From contig DWZH01000038.1 in assembly GCA_019118275.1 (NCBI GenBank), positions 1 through 64,000 of the forward strand: a stretch of 64,000 bases of DNA, read 5' to 3'. The notes below the pieces were generated by a model. The model was not told where the DNA came from and ran no database searches. It saw only the letters and a program-made list of their open reading frames with translations. A program made the translations under genes and the position numbers. Origin of the DNA: Candidatus Brachybacterium merdavium (GTDB taxonomy: Bacteria; Actinomycetota; Actinomycetes; Actinomycetales; Dermabacteraceae). Numbering within the stretch: position 1 is the stretch's first letter; every line of letters starts with the position of its first letter. Below, in pieces: positions 63,955 to 64,000 of the stretch.

Positions 63955-64000
63955 CCGGCGTCGGCGTCGCTACAGCGGCCCGGATCAGGTTGCGTCACGG

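Overview
The window is very GC-rich, gene-dense actinobacterial DNA. Gene content and order suggest a Micrococcales genome, most likely Dermabacteraceae (Brachybacterium-like). The evidence is the aceE/fabD-fabH-acpP-fabF/DUF3145 block, DUF3052, SufS-SufU, polyphosphate glucokinase, GSI-alpha glnA next to glnE, the glnA1-RDD-DUF4191-lipA-lipB block, and a two-lipoyl-domain E2. The genus is an inference.

Positions 1-10,750 are accessory. They begin with the 3' part of a sensor histidine kinase. A tightly overlapping minus-strand operon follows (ydhK-cueP-tlpA-ccdA): copper-binding lipoproteins plus a thiol-redox relay across the membrane. A divergent gene encodes an 18-cysteine four-helix-bundle copper-storage protein. 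Then come an NlpC/P60 hydrolase with a peptidoglycan-binding domain, an Lsr2 gene directly behind an ISL3-type insertion sequence, two unrecognised proteins, a perfect inverted repeat, and a tyrosine integrase that ends about 80 bp from a tRNA-Ile2(CAU) gene. This looks like a genomic island or its remains at a tRNA site.

Positions 10,950-23,600 hold a glycoside hydrolase with a divergent LacI regulator, tRNA-Asn, OsmC, peptide deformylase and DUF3145. A repeat-rich convergent intergenic stretch separates these from the type II fatty-acid synthesis cluster (fabD, fabH, acpP, fabF), which lies downstream of the pyruvate dehydrogenase E1 gene aceE. DUF3052 and tRNA-Val complete this part.

Positions 23,800-37,000 hold sulfur mobilisation (sufS, sufU), a Nif3-like protein, yaaA, a second OsmC, RNase P RNA, polyphosphate glucokinase with a lysine-rich tail, methionine aminopeptidase, panB, a lipoprotein, an alpha-type glutamine synthetase and glnE, the adenylyltransferase that controls beta-type glutamine synthetase. 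That target enzyme (glnA1) is encoded at 42.8-44.2 kb.

Positions 37,000-49,300 hold a PD-(D/E)XK nuclease-like protein, a TetR-controlled ABC-2 exporter, a DHFR-like reductase, a [2Fe-2S] ferredoxin, glnA1, an RDD protein, DUF4191, lipA and lipB, and a membrane protein that looks like a degenerate kinase. Positions 49,400-64,000 hold the 2-oxoacid dehydrogenase E2 and E3 genes, pepA, two small membrane proteins, pyrD, rarA, rpsD, and the overlapping alaS-ruvX-mltG-aroE operon. aceE, E2, E3, lipA and lipB together could build and lipoylate a complete pyruvate dehydrogenase. Many genes are translationally coupled (ATGA, GTGA, TTGA or TGATG junctions), and at least five show a -10-like hexamer exactly 6 nt before the start codon, as expected for leaderless mRNAs.
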